From Salipiger bermudensis (GTDB lineage: Bacteria > Pseudomonadota > Alphaproteobacteria > Rhodobacterales > Rhodobacteraceae), in the NCBI RefSeq assembly GCF_020171625.1, contig NZ_JAIUZY010000001.1:620001-684000 (forward strand): a stretch of DNA of 64,000 nt, read 5' to 3'. The translations under genes were made by a program, and so were the position numbers. Below the pieces are notes generated by a model. It worked only from the letters and a program-made list of their open reading frames with translations, was not told where the DNA came from and did no database searches. Shown one piece after another: positions 1 to 8,970 of the stretch (the stretch's first letter is position 1; each line of letters opens with the position of its first letter).

Positions 1-1
1 G

Positions 2-598
2 CCCATCGGCCTCACCAACAGCCACAAGCCCGAGGACAAGGCCTATGCCGTGGTGCAGCTGCGCCGCGACAACGCCCTCGGCACGCTCTACAATATCGTC
101 GGCTTCCAGACCAAGATGAAGTACGGCGCCCAGACCGAGGTGTTCCGGATGATCCCCGGCCTCGAGAACGCCAAGTTCGCGCGGCTCGGCGGCATCCACC
201 GCAACACCTTCCTCAATTCGCCCACCCTGCTCGACAATCAGATGCGGCTGCGCTCGAGGCCCAACATCCGCTTCGCCGGCCAGATCACCGGCGTCGAGGG
301 CTACGTGGAATCCTCCGCCATGGGGCTCGCCGCGGGCCGCATGGCCGCCGCCGAGATCCTCGGCCGCCCGCTGCCCGAGATCCCGCAGGACACCGCCCAT
401 GGCGCGCTCATCCATCACATCACCGGCGGCGCCGAGGCCAAGACCTTCCAGCCGATGAACGTCAATTTCGGCCTGTTCCGCCCGGTCGACGGGCTCAAGG
501 GCGGGCGCCGGGGCCGCAAGGACCGCTACAAGGCCTATACCGACCGCGCCAAGGCCGAGTGGACCGGTTGGCTCGCATCACAGGAGGTGCCCGCATGA
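2..598 (+). CDS. trmFO: TrmFO, folate-dependent tRNA (uracil-54-C5)-methyltransferase, 5'-truncated by window edge
   Basis: The reading frame is open from the first bases of the window, so only the C-terminal 198 residues are seen. The segments [38 protein letters not shown] and [16 protein letters not shown] are characteristic of TrmFO, the FAD- and methylene-THF-dependent enzyme that makes ribothymidine 54 in tRNA. The [12 protein letters not shown] stretch belongs to the FAD-binding C-terminal part. The stop overlaps the start of the next gene by 4 bases (ATGA), which suggests translational coupling. Confidence 0.95.
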   Translation, partial: PIGLTNSHKPEDKAYAVVQLRRDNALGTLYNIVGFQTKMKYGAQTEVFRMIPGLENAKFARLGGIHRNTFLNSPTLLDNQMRLRSRPNIRFAGQITGVEGYVESSAMGLAAGRMAAAEILGRPLPEIPQDTAHGALIHHITGGAEAKTFQPMNVNFGLFRPVDGLKGGRRGRKDRYKAYTDRAKAEWTGWLASQEVPA

Positions 599-816
599 AC
601 TATGTCCTCGCGCTGCTGCTGCCGCCGCTGTCGATCCTGCTCACCGGGCGGCCGATCCTGTCGATCGTGGTCTTTTTCGTCTGGGTGCCGGCGATCATCT
701 TCTCCGGCGGGTTGACCCACCCGATGTTCATCCTTCTGGCGTGGATCCTGATCTACCAGTCCGGCGAAGAGCGCCGCACCCGCCGCATCGAGCGCGCCTG
801 GCGCGACGAGGACTGA
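595..816 (+). CDS. Small YqaE/Pmp3-like two-helix membrane protein
   Basis: A 73-residue protein with the pattern [11 protein letters not shown], then a hydrophobic stretch, then [17 protein letters not shown] and a charged Arg/Glu tail. This resembles the UPF0057/Pmp3 proteolipid family, which has two membrane helices and an LPP motif in helix 1. The ATG at 595 is preferred over a GTG at 559 because it overlaps the trmFO stop as ATGA. The role of the family in bacteria is only loosely known (membrane potential or stress). The family assignment is moderate. Confidence 0.7.
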   Translation: MNYVLALLLPPLSILLTGRPILSIVVFFVWVPAIIFSGGLTHPMFILLAWILIYQSGEERRTRRIERAWRDED

Positions 817-940
817 GGGACGCGACGGCCACGGGCGGCGCGCCATGCCGCCCGGTCTCCCACTGCCACACCCTCACACCGGCCAGTCTCGCACCAGTGA
901 CGTTGACGCTGGCACGCGTCTCCGCCTAGGGTGGCGCGCC

Positions 941-1798
941 ATGATCACCCGCTTCGCCCCCTCGCCCACCGGCCCGCTGCATCTCGGCCACGCCTACTCG
1001 GCGCTGCTCAATCACGATCGGGCCAAAGCGGCCGGCGGCACCTTCCTGTTGCGCGTCGACGATCTCGACCAGAGCCGCGCCCGCCCCGAATGGGAGGCGC
1101 AGCTCAAGGACGACCTGCGCTGGCTGGGCCTCGACTGGCCAGAGCCCTGCCGGCGCGAATCCGAGCATCTTGGCGCCTACGAGGCCGCGCTCGACCGGCT
1201 CTGGGACATGGGCCTGCTCTACCCCTGCCACTGCACACGGCGCGACATCCGCGACGCGCTCTCGGCGCCGCAGGAGGGCGCGCCGGTGAGCGGTCCCGAC
1301 GGGCTGGTCTATCCCGGCACCTGCCGCCCGGCCGCACCACCGACCGGCCCCCGGCCAGAGGACACGACGCTGCGGCTCGACATGGCCCGCGCCTGCGCGG
1401 CGCTCGCCCGCCCCGTGAAGTTCGAAGAAACCGGCGCCGGCCCCGATGGCCAGACCGGCAGCATCGAGACCGCGGCGCAGGACATGGTCGCCACCATCGG
1501 AGACGTGGTGCTGGCCCGGCGCGAGATGGGCGCCGCCTACCACCTCGCGGTGGTGATCGACGACGCAGTTCAGGGCGTGACCGAGGTGATCCGCGGCCGC
1601 GATCTTTTCGAAGCCACCCGCATCCACGTGCTGCTCCAAGGCCTGCTCGAGCTGCCGACACCGCGCTACCACCATCACCGCCTGATCCGCGACGAGACCG
1701 GCAAGCGCCTCGCCAAGCGCGACGACGCCCGCGCCATCGCGCTCTACCGCAGCGAAGGCCGCACCCCGCGAGAGATCCGAGACATGGTCAGCCTCTGA
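941..1798 (+). CDS. gluQ: Glutamyl-Q tRNA(Asp) synthetase
   Basis: 285 residues. It starts with FAPSPTGPLHLGHAYSAL, the class I HIGH-type motif, and ends with a KRLAKRD KMSKS-like motif. There is a CHC zinc-binding element near residue 100. It lacks the tRNA anticodon-binding domain of GluRS, as expected for GluQRS, which attaches glutamate to queuosine-34 of tRNA-Asp. The ATG at 941 matches the family N-terminus; an in-frame upstream extension to 845 has no family similarity. Confidence 0.95.
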   Translation: MITRFAPSPTGPLHLGHAYSALLNHDRAKAAGGTFLLRVDDLDQSRARPEWEAQLKDDLRWLGLDWPEPCRRESEHLGAYEAALDRLWDMGLLYPCHCTRRDIRDALSAPQEGAPVSGPDGLVYPGTCRPAAPPTGPRPEDTTLRLDMARACAALARPVKFEETGAGPDGQTGSIETAAQDMVATIGDVVLARREMGAAYHLAVVIDDAVQGVTEVIRGRDLFEATRIHVLLQGLLELPTPRYHHHRLIRDETGKRLAKRDDARAIALYRSEGRTPREIRDMVSL

Positions 1799-1810
1799 GC
1801 GCCACGCCCC

Positions 1811-1877
1811 TGTCTTCTCTGGTTCAAAAATACCTCGGGGGAGTTGCGGCACAGCCGCGACGGGGGCAGCGCCCCCA
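1811..1877. repeat. GC-rich intergenic hairpin element of the type common in Rhodobacteraceae
   Basis: Between two convergent genes lies a 'ggttcaaaaatacctcggggg' style block followed by two perfect short hairpins, GCGGC-ACA-GCCGC (1846-1858) and GGGGGC-AGC-GCCCCC (1862-1876). Similar intergenic blocks are, to my knowledge, widespread in Rhodobacteraceae genomes. It may end transcription from both sides. Only one copy is seen in this window. Confidence 0.4.
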
Positions 1878-1925
1878 GGCCGCCATCGCCCGCCAGCGCA
1901 ACCGGCGGGCACACGGCGCCCCGGC

Positions 1926-2288
1926 TCACTCCGCCATCGGCGCCATGATCTCGACCTCGTCGCCGTCGCGCAGCGCGGTAAAGAAGCACGAGCGTCGGTT
2001 GGTGTGGCAGGCCGGTCCGGTCTGGCGCACGAGCGCCAGCAGGCAGTCGCGGTCGCAATCGACGCGAAGTTCCACAAGCTCCTGCACATGGCCCGAGCTC
2101 TCGCCCTTGACCCAGAACGCCGCCCGCGAGCGCGACCAGTAGGTCACCCGTCCGCTCTCGAGCGTGCGCGCCACCGCGTCGGCGTTCATCCACGCCATCA
2201 TCAGCACTTCGCCGGTTTCGGCCTCCTGGGCGATGCAGGGGATCAGGCCCTTGGCGTCGTAGACCAAAGTCTCGGGATCGAAGCTCAT
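1926..2288 (-). CDS. hisI: Phosphoribosyl-AMP cyclohydrolase (histidine biosynthesis)
   Basis: 120 residues, the normal size for a monofunctional HisI. The stretch VLMMAWMNADAV, the YWSRSR motif, the Cys-rich metal site VDCDRDCLL and the GPACHTNRRSCF motif are all present. It hydrolyses the pyrimidine ring of PR-AMP in the third step of histidine synthesis. It is transcribed away from the IscU-like gene, with a 69-bp shared upstream region. Confidence 0.96.
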   Translation of the reverse strand: MSFDPETLVYDAKGLIPCIAQEAETGEVLMMAWMNADAVARTLESGRVTYWSRSRAAFWVKGESSGHVQELVELRVDCDRDCLLALVRQTGPACHTNRRSCFFTALRDGDEVEIMAPMAE

Positions 2289-2357
2289 GGGGCAAAAATC
2301 CTTTTGCAGCCGGGAAATCCGCCCCTATTTAGGAGACAAGACCGGAAAGGGAAAGCC

Positions 2358-2810
2358 ATGTCCGCCGAGACCGACCTCATCAAGCTCTATTCGCAGCGCA
2401 TCCTCGCCCTCGCGGCGGACATCCCGCGCACCGGCCGGCTTGAGGCGCCCGATGCCAGCGTCAAGAAGCGCTCGCCGCTCTGCGGCTCGACGGTGACGGT
2501 CGATCTCACGATGCGCGACGGCGTGGTGTCGGATTACGCGCAGGACGTGAAGGCCTGCGCGCTCGGTCAGGCCTCGGCGGCGGTGGTGGGCGACGCCATC
2601 ATCGGACGCAGCCCGGAGGAAATCGCCGCGGCGCGCGATGCCCTGCGCGCCATGCTGAAAGACGACGGCCCGACCCCACCGGCGCCGTTCGAGGAGCTCG
2701 AGGTGCTGCGCCCGGCGCAGGCCTACAAGAACCGCCACGCATCGATCCTGCTGGCGCTCGACGCCGCCACCGAGGCCGCGAGCCAGGCCGCCGAGGCGCA
2801 GAGCGCCTGA
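2358..2810 (+). CDS. IscU/NifU-like iron-sulfur cluster assembly scaffold with an altered third Cys site
   Basis: 150 residues. The N-terminal fold resembles IscU, with two of the three expected cluster ligands (SPLCGSTV near residue 42 and VKACALGQAS near residue 67). At the position of the third IscU cysteine (family pattern RxKCSxL) this protein reads NRHASILLAL, so the Cys appears replaced by Ala. A C-terminal Ala-rich tail is extra. The ATG at 2358 follows a GGAAAGGGAAAG ribosome-binding stretch. It may be a degenerate scaffold or a carrier with only two Cys ligands. Confidence 0.8.
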   Translation: MSAETDLIKLYSQRILALAADIPRTGRLEAPDASVKKRSPLCGSTVTVDLTMRDGVVSDYAQDVKACALGQASAAVVGDAIIGRSPEEIAAARDALRAMLKDDGPTPPAPFEELEVLRPAQAYKNRHASILLALDAATEAASQAAEAQSA

Positions 2811-2853
2811 CGCTTTCGGGCGGCTCGCCCTCCCTTGCCCCACGTTCACGCAT

Positions 2854-2892
2854 AAAAAAACCGCCGCGCTCCGGGGGACATGGAGGCGGCGG
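2854..2892 (-). terminator. Rho-independent terminator for the leftward small gene
   Basis: On the minus strand a CCGCCGC/GCGGCGG stem (2861-2892) is followed by seven T residues (2854-2860). It lies downstream of the 39-residue minus-strand gene and supports it as a real transcription unit. Confidence 0.7.
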
Positions 2893-3028
2893 TCAGTGGC
2901 GTGTCTTCTCGAAGATCGGACCGGCCATCGCTCCCAGGCAGTGGAGCATCAGGCGGGGACAGCCGCCGCGCGTCGGGGACAGATGACGCGCGGACCGGAC
3001 CGATCGGAAAGACCGCAGGCAGAAACTG

Positions 3029-3148
3029 TCAGAAACCGGGCAGGTGCAGCGCCCCGATCAGGATGACGACCAGAGACATGCCGCCGATCATGTCGTGGAT
3101 CAGCGTGTTGTCGCTGCGCGAAAGAACCTTGCGAAGTGTGTCCATCAT
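3029..3148 (-). CDS. Small SOS-controlled membrane protein (39 aa)
   Basis: Begins MMDTLRKVLSRSDNTLIHDM and ends in one hydrophobic segment of about 18 residues (GGMSLVVILIGALHLPGF). A longer in-frame start exists but would read through the upstream LexA box, so the MM at 3148/3145 is chosen. It is flanked by a LexA-type operator upstream and a hairpin-T terminator downstream, so it looks like a monocistronic SOS gene. By analogy with the Caulobacter SOS-induced SidA, a very small inner-membrane division inhibitor, a role in DNA-damage control is possible, but this is inference from size, topology and regulation. I do not recognise a named family. Confidence 0.6.
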   Translation of the reverse strand: MMDTLRKVLSRSDNTLIHDMIGGMSLVVILIGALHLPGF

Positions 3149-3211
3149 GGTGTCGATCCCTGTTCTCGGTTTTGTTGCCACTTTGTTCTCATACAGACAA
3201 CGGTCTGTAAA

Positions 3212-3226
3212 GAACTTTTTGAGAAC
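3212..3226 (-). promoter_or_regulatory. LexA (SOS) box, GTTC-N7-GTTC
   Basis: The plus strand reads GAAC-TTTTTGA-GAAC, i.e. GTTC-N7-GTTC on the minus strand. This is the direct-repeat motif known for LexA of Rhodobacter and other alphaproteobacteria. It lies 64 bp upstream of the small membrane protein start. Additional GAAC half sites at 3232 and 3245 surround it. An ACAGAC-N4-GTCTGT palindrome lies between box and gene. Confidence 0.75.
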
Positions 3227-3353
3227 ATTTGTGAACGCGGGTTGAGAACATGCCCCAGAGATCGGCCAAGGCATTGATAAATATTAGTTAACGGAGGAAC
3301 GCTTTACGAGGACACTTCGCACGTCGCACAAGTTCGACGGGAACGAAGGCGCC

Positions 3354-5444
3354 TCACCCGACCGAGATCAGCCGGATCGCCTCGTCCTGTCGCATCAGCC
3401 ACAGCAGCATCTTCGCCGCCCGCCCGCGGGGGCTGTCGAGCGTGGGATCCTCGGCCAGAAGCTTGCGCGCGTCGCTCTGCGCCAACGCCATCAGGCCGGA
3501 CTGATGCTCGAGATCGGCCACCTTGAAGCGTGGCAGGCCCGATTGCGCCGTGCCGATCAGGTCACCCGCGCCGCGCATCTCGAGGTCGACCTCCGAGATG
3601 CGGAAGCCGTCCTCGGTCTCGCGCAGGGTCTTGAGGCGCTTCATGCCGGCCTCGCCCAGCGGCGACTGGTACATCAGCAGGCAGGTGCTGTCGCCCTCGC
3701 CGCGGCCCACGCGGCCGCGCAGCTGGTGCAGCTGCGCCAGCCCGAACCATTCGGCGCGCTCGATCACCATGATCGTGGCGTTGGGCACGTTGACGCCGAC
3801 TTCAATCACCGTGGTCGCCACGAGGACCTGGGTGTCTCCGGCGACGAAGCGCGCCATGGCGGCATCCTTCTCCGCCGGCGGCATCTGCCCGTGAACAAGG
3901 CCCACCACGCCCTCGCCAAGCACCGCGCGCAGCCGCTTGAACCGCTCCTCGGCGGCGGTCAGGTCGACCGCTTCGCTCTCCTCGACCAGCGGACAGACCC
4001 AATAGGCCTGCCGCCCCTCGGCCACCGCCTCCACGAGATGCTCGACCACCTCCTGCATCCGCTCGTCCGAGACCAGCGCGGTGCGGATCGGCTTGCGCCC
4101 CGGCGGCTTCTCGTCGAGCACCGAAACATCCATGTCGCCATATTGCGCCAGCGCAAGGCTGCGCGGGATCGGCGTCGCGGTCATCACCAGCACATCCGCG
4201 CCCGCCCCCTTGCGCCCCAGCTCGAGCCGCTGGCGCACGCCGAAGCGATGCTGTTCGTCGACGATCGCCAGCCGCAGGTCTCGGAACGCCACGTCGGCCT
4301 GAAACACCGCGTGCGTACCAACGAGGATCTGGATGTCGCCGCGCGCCAGCGCCGCCAGCTTGGCCTTGCGCTCGCTGCCCTTGTCGCGCCCGGTGAGGAT
4401 CTCGACCACCACGCCGGCGCTTTCGGCGAGGGGCCGCAGCCCCTCGAGATGCTGGCGTGCGAGGATCTCCGTGGGGGCCATCATCACGCCCTGCCCGCCG
4501 GCCTCGACCGCGATCAGCAGCGCCATGAAGGCCACCAGCGTCTTGCCCGCGCCGACATCGCCCTGCAGCAGGCGGTTCATCCGCTCGTCCGCCGCCATGT
4601 CCCCGGCGATCTCGTCCATCGCCCGCATCTGCGCGCCGGTGGGCCGGAACGGCAGCGCCGACAGAACCTTGCGCCGCAGCGTGCCGTCTCCTTGGGTGGC
4701 GCGGCCCTTGCCCTTGCGGCGATGCACCCGCGCCAGCGCGAGGGTGAGCTGATGGGCCAGGAGCTCGTCATAGGCCAGCCGCGCCCGCGCCGGCGCAGCG
4801 GGCGACAGCGCGTCGGCGCCCTCGGGGGCGTGCGCCGCCTGCAGCGCCGCGCGCCAGTCCGTCCAGCCTTCCCGCGCTTTCAACGGCCCGTCGATCCACT
4901 CGTCGAGCTCCGGCGCCTTGGCGAGCGCATCCGCGCCGGCCCGCGCCATGAGCTTCTGCGTCACCCCGCCGGTGAGCGGATAGACCGGCTCGAAAGCGGG
5001 CAGGCTCGCCGCCTCCTCGGGGGGCAGGATATGATCCGGGTGAACCATCTGCGCCATGCCGTCGAACAGCTCGACCCGCCCCGACACGATGCGCCGCGAT
5101 CCCTCCGGCAGCACCCGCCCGAGATAATCCGAGCGGCCGTGGAAGAACACCAGCTGGAAGCTCGTCTGCGCATCCTCGACATGGATGCGATAGGGCCGGC
5201 CCTTCTGCGCCGGCTGCATGTGGCGCCCGACCGTGACCTCGACCGTCACCACCCCCGGAAGGGTCGCCTCCTGCACGCTGTCGCGCGGGCGGCGGTCGAT
5301 CACCCCGTGCGGCAGGGTAAACAGCAGGTCGCGCGGCGCCACGATGTCGAGCCCCTCGAGCGCCTGCGCGGTCTTCGGTCCGACCCCGTCCAGCGACTTG
5401 AGCTCCGCGAAGAGCGCCCAGAGGGCTTCGGGCCTCTGGCTCAT
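3354..5444 (-). CDS. recG: ATP-dependent DNA helicase RecG
   Basis: 696 residues, the usual RecG length. N-terminal wedge/OB region (LDGVGPKTAQALEGL, then GRPYRIHVEDAQTSFQLVFF). Walker A is GDVGAGKTL and the DExH-type motif is VDEQHRFGV. Motif III is TATPIPRSLAL, and helicase C-terminal motifs include QLRGRVGRGEGDSTC. It remodels stalled replication forks and Holliday junctions. It lies 4 bp downstream of ligA on the same strand, so the two are probably co-transcribed. Confidence 0.98.
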   Translation of the reverse strand: MSQRPEALWALFAELKSLDGVGPKTAQALEGLDIVAPRDLLFTLPHGVIDRRPRDSVQEATLPGVVTVEVTVGRHMQPAQKGRPYRIHVEDAQTSFQLVFFHGRSDYLGRVLPEGSRRIVSGRVELFDGMAQMVHPDHILPPEEAASLPAFEPVYPLTGGVTQKLMARAGADALAKAPELDEWIDGPLKAREGWTDWRAALQAAHAPEGADALSPAAPARARLAYDELLAHQLTLALARVHRRKGKGRATQGDGTLRRKVLSALPFRPTGAQMRAMDEIAGDMAADERMNRLLQGDVGAGKTLVAFMALLIAVEAGGQGVMMAPTEILARQHLEGLRPLAESAGVVVEILTGRDKGSERKAKLAALARGDIQILVGTHAVFQADVAFRDLRLAIVDEQHRFGVRQRLELGRKGAGADVLVMTATPIPRSLALAQYGDMDVSVLDEKPPGRKPIRTALVSDERMQEVVEHLVEAVAEGRQAYWVCPLVEESEAVDLTAAEERFKRLRAVLGEGVVGLVHGQMPPAEKDAAMARFVAGDTQVLVATTVIEVGVNVPNATIMVIERAEWFGLAQLHQLRGRVGRGEGDSTCLLMYQSPLGEAGMKRLKTLRETEDGFRISEVDLEMRGAGDLIGTAQSGLPRFKVADLEHQSGLMALAQSDARKLLAEDPTLDSPRGRAAKMLLWLMRQDEAIRLISVG

Positions 5445-5448
5445 CGGC

Positions 5449-7734
<2,286 letters not shown>

Positions 7735-7793
7735 TCATTCAGCCGTCTGGCGGAAGGTTTAGGGCGCGGAGCCGGCGGCGTCCAGCCGACAGC

Positions 7794-7990
7794 TCAGGCT
7801 GAGGCGGCCATTGCGGACGGCTCGTCCGATCGCGGCTCGGGATCGCGCAGCACGTACCCCCGGCCCCAGACCGTTTCGATGTAGGTCTCGTCGCCCGTCG
7901 CCTCGCTCAGCTTCTTGCGGAGCTTGCAGATGAACACATCGATGATCTTGAGTTCGGGCTCGTCCATGCCGCCATAGAGGTGGTTGAGAA
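7794..7990 (-). pseudogene. ctrA: 3' fragment of ctrA, cut off by the prophage at attL
   Basis: Read on the minus strand from the phage junction, the frame gives [20 protein letters not shown], then the KLRKKL recognition region, [12 protein letters not shown] and a stop at 7794. This is the C-terminal 63 residues of the OmpR-type DNA-binding domain of CtrA, including the recognition helix and wing. It has no start or promoter of its own. The matching 5' part is at 55140-55694. Joining the two at the shared TTCTCAA core restores [10 protein letters not shown] in frame and a total of 238 residues. Confidence 0.95.
7984..7990. other. attL core (TTGAGAA)
   Basis: The same 7 bases occur at 55168-55174. 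Bacterial ctrA sequence lies to the left of this copy and phage sequence to the right. Around the core the two junctions are similar but not identical: minus strand TTCTCAACCACCTCTAT here, TTCTCAAGCATCTATAT at the other end. Confidence 0.8.
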
Positions 7991-8010
7991 TAGCGTAGAA
8001 AACTACGCTA
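7991..8010. repeat. Perfect palindrome next to attL
   Basis: TAGCGTAG-AAAA-CTACGCTA starts at the first phage base after the core. A perfect 8-bp stem directly at the crossover suggests an integrase/excisionase site or a hairpin. It is absent from the attR side and so belongs to the phage P arm. Confidence 0.6.
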
Positions 8011-8031
8011 TAACAACGCTACTGCGCAAAA

Positions 8032-8040
8032 CGTTTCAAC
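8032..8040 (-). promoter_or_regulatory. Candidate integrase arm-type site (left)
   Basis: CGTTTCAAC, the reverse complement of the GTTGAAACG found at 55099-55107 on the other flank. A second TTGAAACG lies at 8068-8075 on the plus strand. Repeated short motifs flanking the core on both phage arms are typical of tyrosine-integrase arm sites. The assignment is inferred. Confidence 0.35.
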
Positions 8041-8101
8041 GGACAAAGCGAAAACGCATCATGAATCTTGAAACGCCCGACGGGACGACAAAAAAACCCG
8101 A

Positions 8102-8314
8102 TCAGCCCCTATCCGGGGTTCCAGCCGACCATCCGAACCGCACTTCTTCCGGGCGCCCTACCCGCCCGCACCTGGAACACCGGAGCCGGGCAAGCGCCAC
8201 TTCGGTCATGACCCAGCCGGTTCCGTCCCGATCAGAACGCTGCAGGTCTGCCATCAAGACGGTGCTGTCGCGCCCACAGGCGCAGGTCAGGAGGGCATAA
8301 TGGCCGCGGCGCAT
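8102..8314 (-). CDS. Small zinc-ribbon-like hypothetical protein
   Basis: 70 residues with two Cys pairs (CACGRD near residue 11 and CSRCGRVGRP near residue 46) arranged like a small zinc ribbon. The rest is Arg-rich. No upstream ribosome-binding site is obvious. Function unknown. It lies at the phage left end on the strand opposite to the kinase cargo. Confidence 0.45.
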   Translation of the reverse strand: MRRGHYALLTCACGRDSTVLMADLQRSDRDGTGWVMTEVALARLRCSRCGRVGRPEEVRFGWSAGTPDRG

Positions 8315-8321
8315 GGCGCTA

Positions 8322-8522
8322 CTATCGTGACTGCATCACAAGACGGAAATTCTGCGCCAGCCGCTTTTGCGCTGTTGCAGGCTCGATGCCGGCAGAGAGC
8401 GCCAGCGCCGTCGCCGCGTCGATTAAGCTGGCAAAGGCCGCGACGGCATCTCCTTCGCATTCACGCACTGTCCTACGAACAAGCTCGCATACCCGCTCAT
8501 CGTGACTATCCCCGATAGGCAT
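8322..8522 (-). CDS. Small hypothetical protein (66 aa)
   Basis: Acidic helical protein starting MPIGDSHDERVCELVRRTV. The ATG at 8522 follows a strong purine-rich ribosome-binding stretch (GGGGGGAAGAA), so it is preferred over the upstream in-frame ATG at 8549. It ends 7 bp before the zinc-ribbon gene and is probably co-transcribed with it. No family recognised. Confidence 0.5.
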   Translation of the reverse strand: MPIGDSHDERVCELVRRTVRECEGDAVAAFASLIDAATALALSAGIEPATAQKRLAQNFRLVMQSR

Positions 8523-8970
8523 TTCTTCCCCCCTTTTCCTTTCGACCATACCGTGTGGGCCGACGCACCCAGTGCAGCTGCCAGAACCAGAAAATCAGAT
8601 CTCGCACGCTCGGGCCTCATGTTTCTTGCTCGGCGACTTGCTTGGTGATCTCAGAGAGATCCGTTTCAACCTCCTCCAGAGATCGCCCCTCGACCAACCC
8701 CTTACATTGTCCCAGTCGTGCTCTCTCAGATATTGGCGTGCCAGGTTACCACAGAGCGCACCCGCAGCGAATTCTTACGTGGCGGAGCCACTCTTGAAGC
8801 TATCTCGCAACTGGAGGTTCGGCTCTTACAGGCTGCTGCGTGCCTTTTTCGCATCGCTTACGAGCAGGAAAACTCTACCTCTAACAACTATCGAGACTTC
8901 GCTCTACCTAGAGATGCGAATATGGACAAAATTGCCGCATCTTTTAGCGGTTCCTTGGCAGGGTGAACCG
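8523..8970. other. 448-bp gap before the kinase; no gene supported
   Basis: Open frames exist, including an N-terminal extension of the kinase from 8572, but they have no ribosome-binding site and no protein-like composition. The region has lower GC than the host. It probably holds the promoter of the kinase cargo, though no clear -35/-10 pair was singled out. Confidence 0.4.

Noticed and set aside
926-2089. Long minus-strand frame opposite gluQ
   Set aside because: Mirror frame of a high-GC gene, Arg/Ala/Gly-rich, without motifs.
3149-3274. Longer form of the small SOS membrane protein
   Set aside because: The extension would translate through the LexA box and has no ribosome-binding site.
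7984-8010. CRISPR or tRNA at the attachment site
   Set aside because: No tRNA-like fold or spacer-repeat array is visible; the target is the ctrA coding sequence.
8572-8970. 133-residue N-terminal extension of the hybrid kinase
   Set aside because: No ribosome-binding site, Ser/Leu/Arg-rich non-domain sequence, and the ATG at 8971 begins directly before the first membrane helix.
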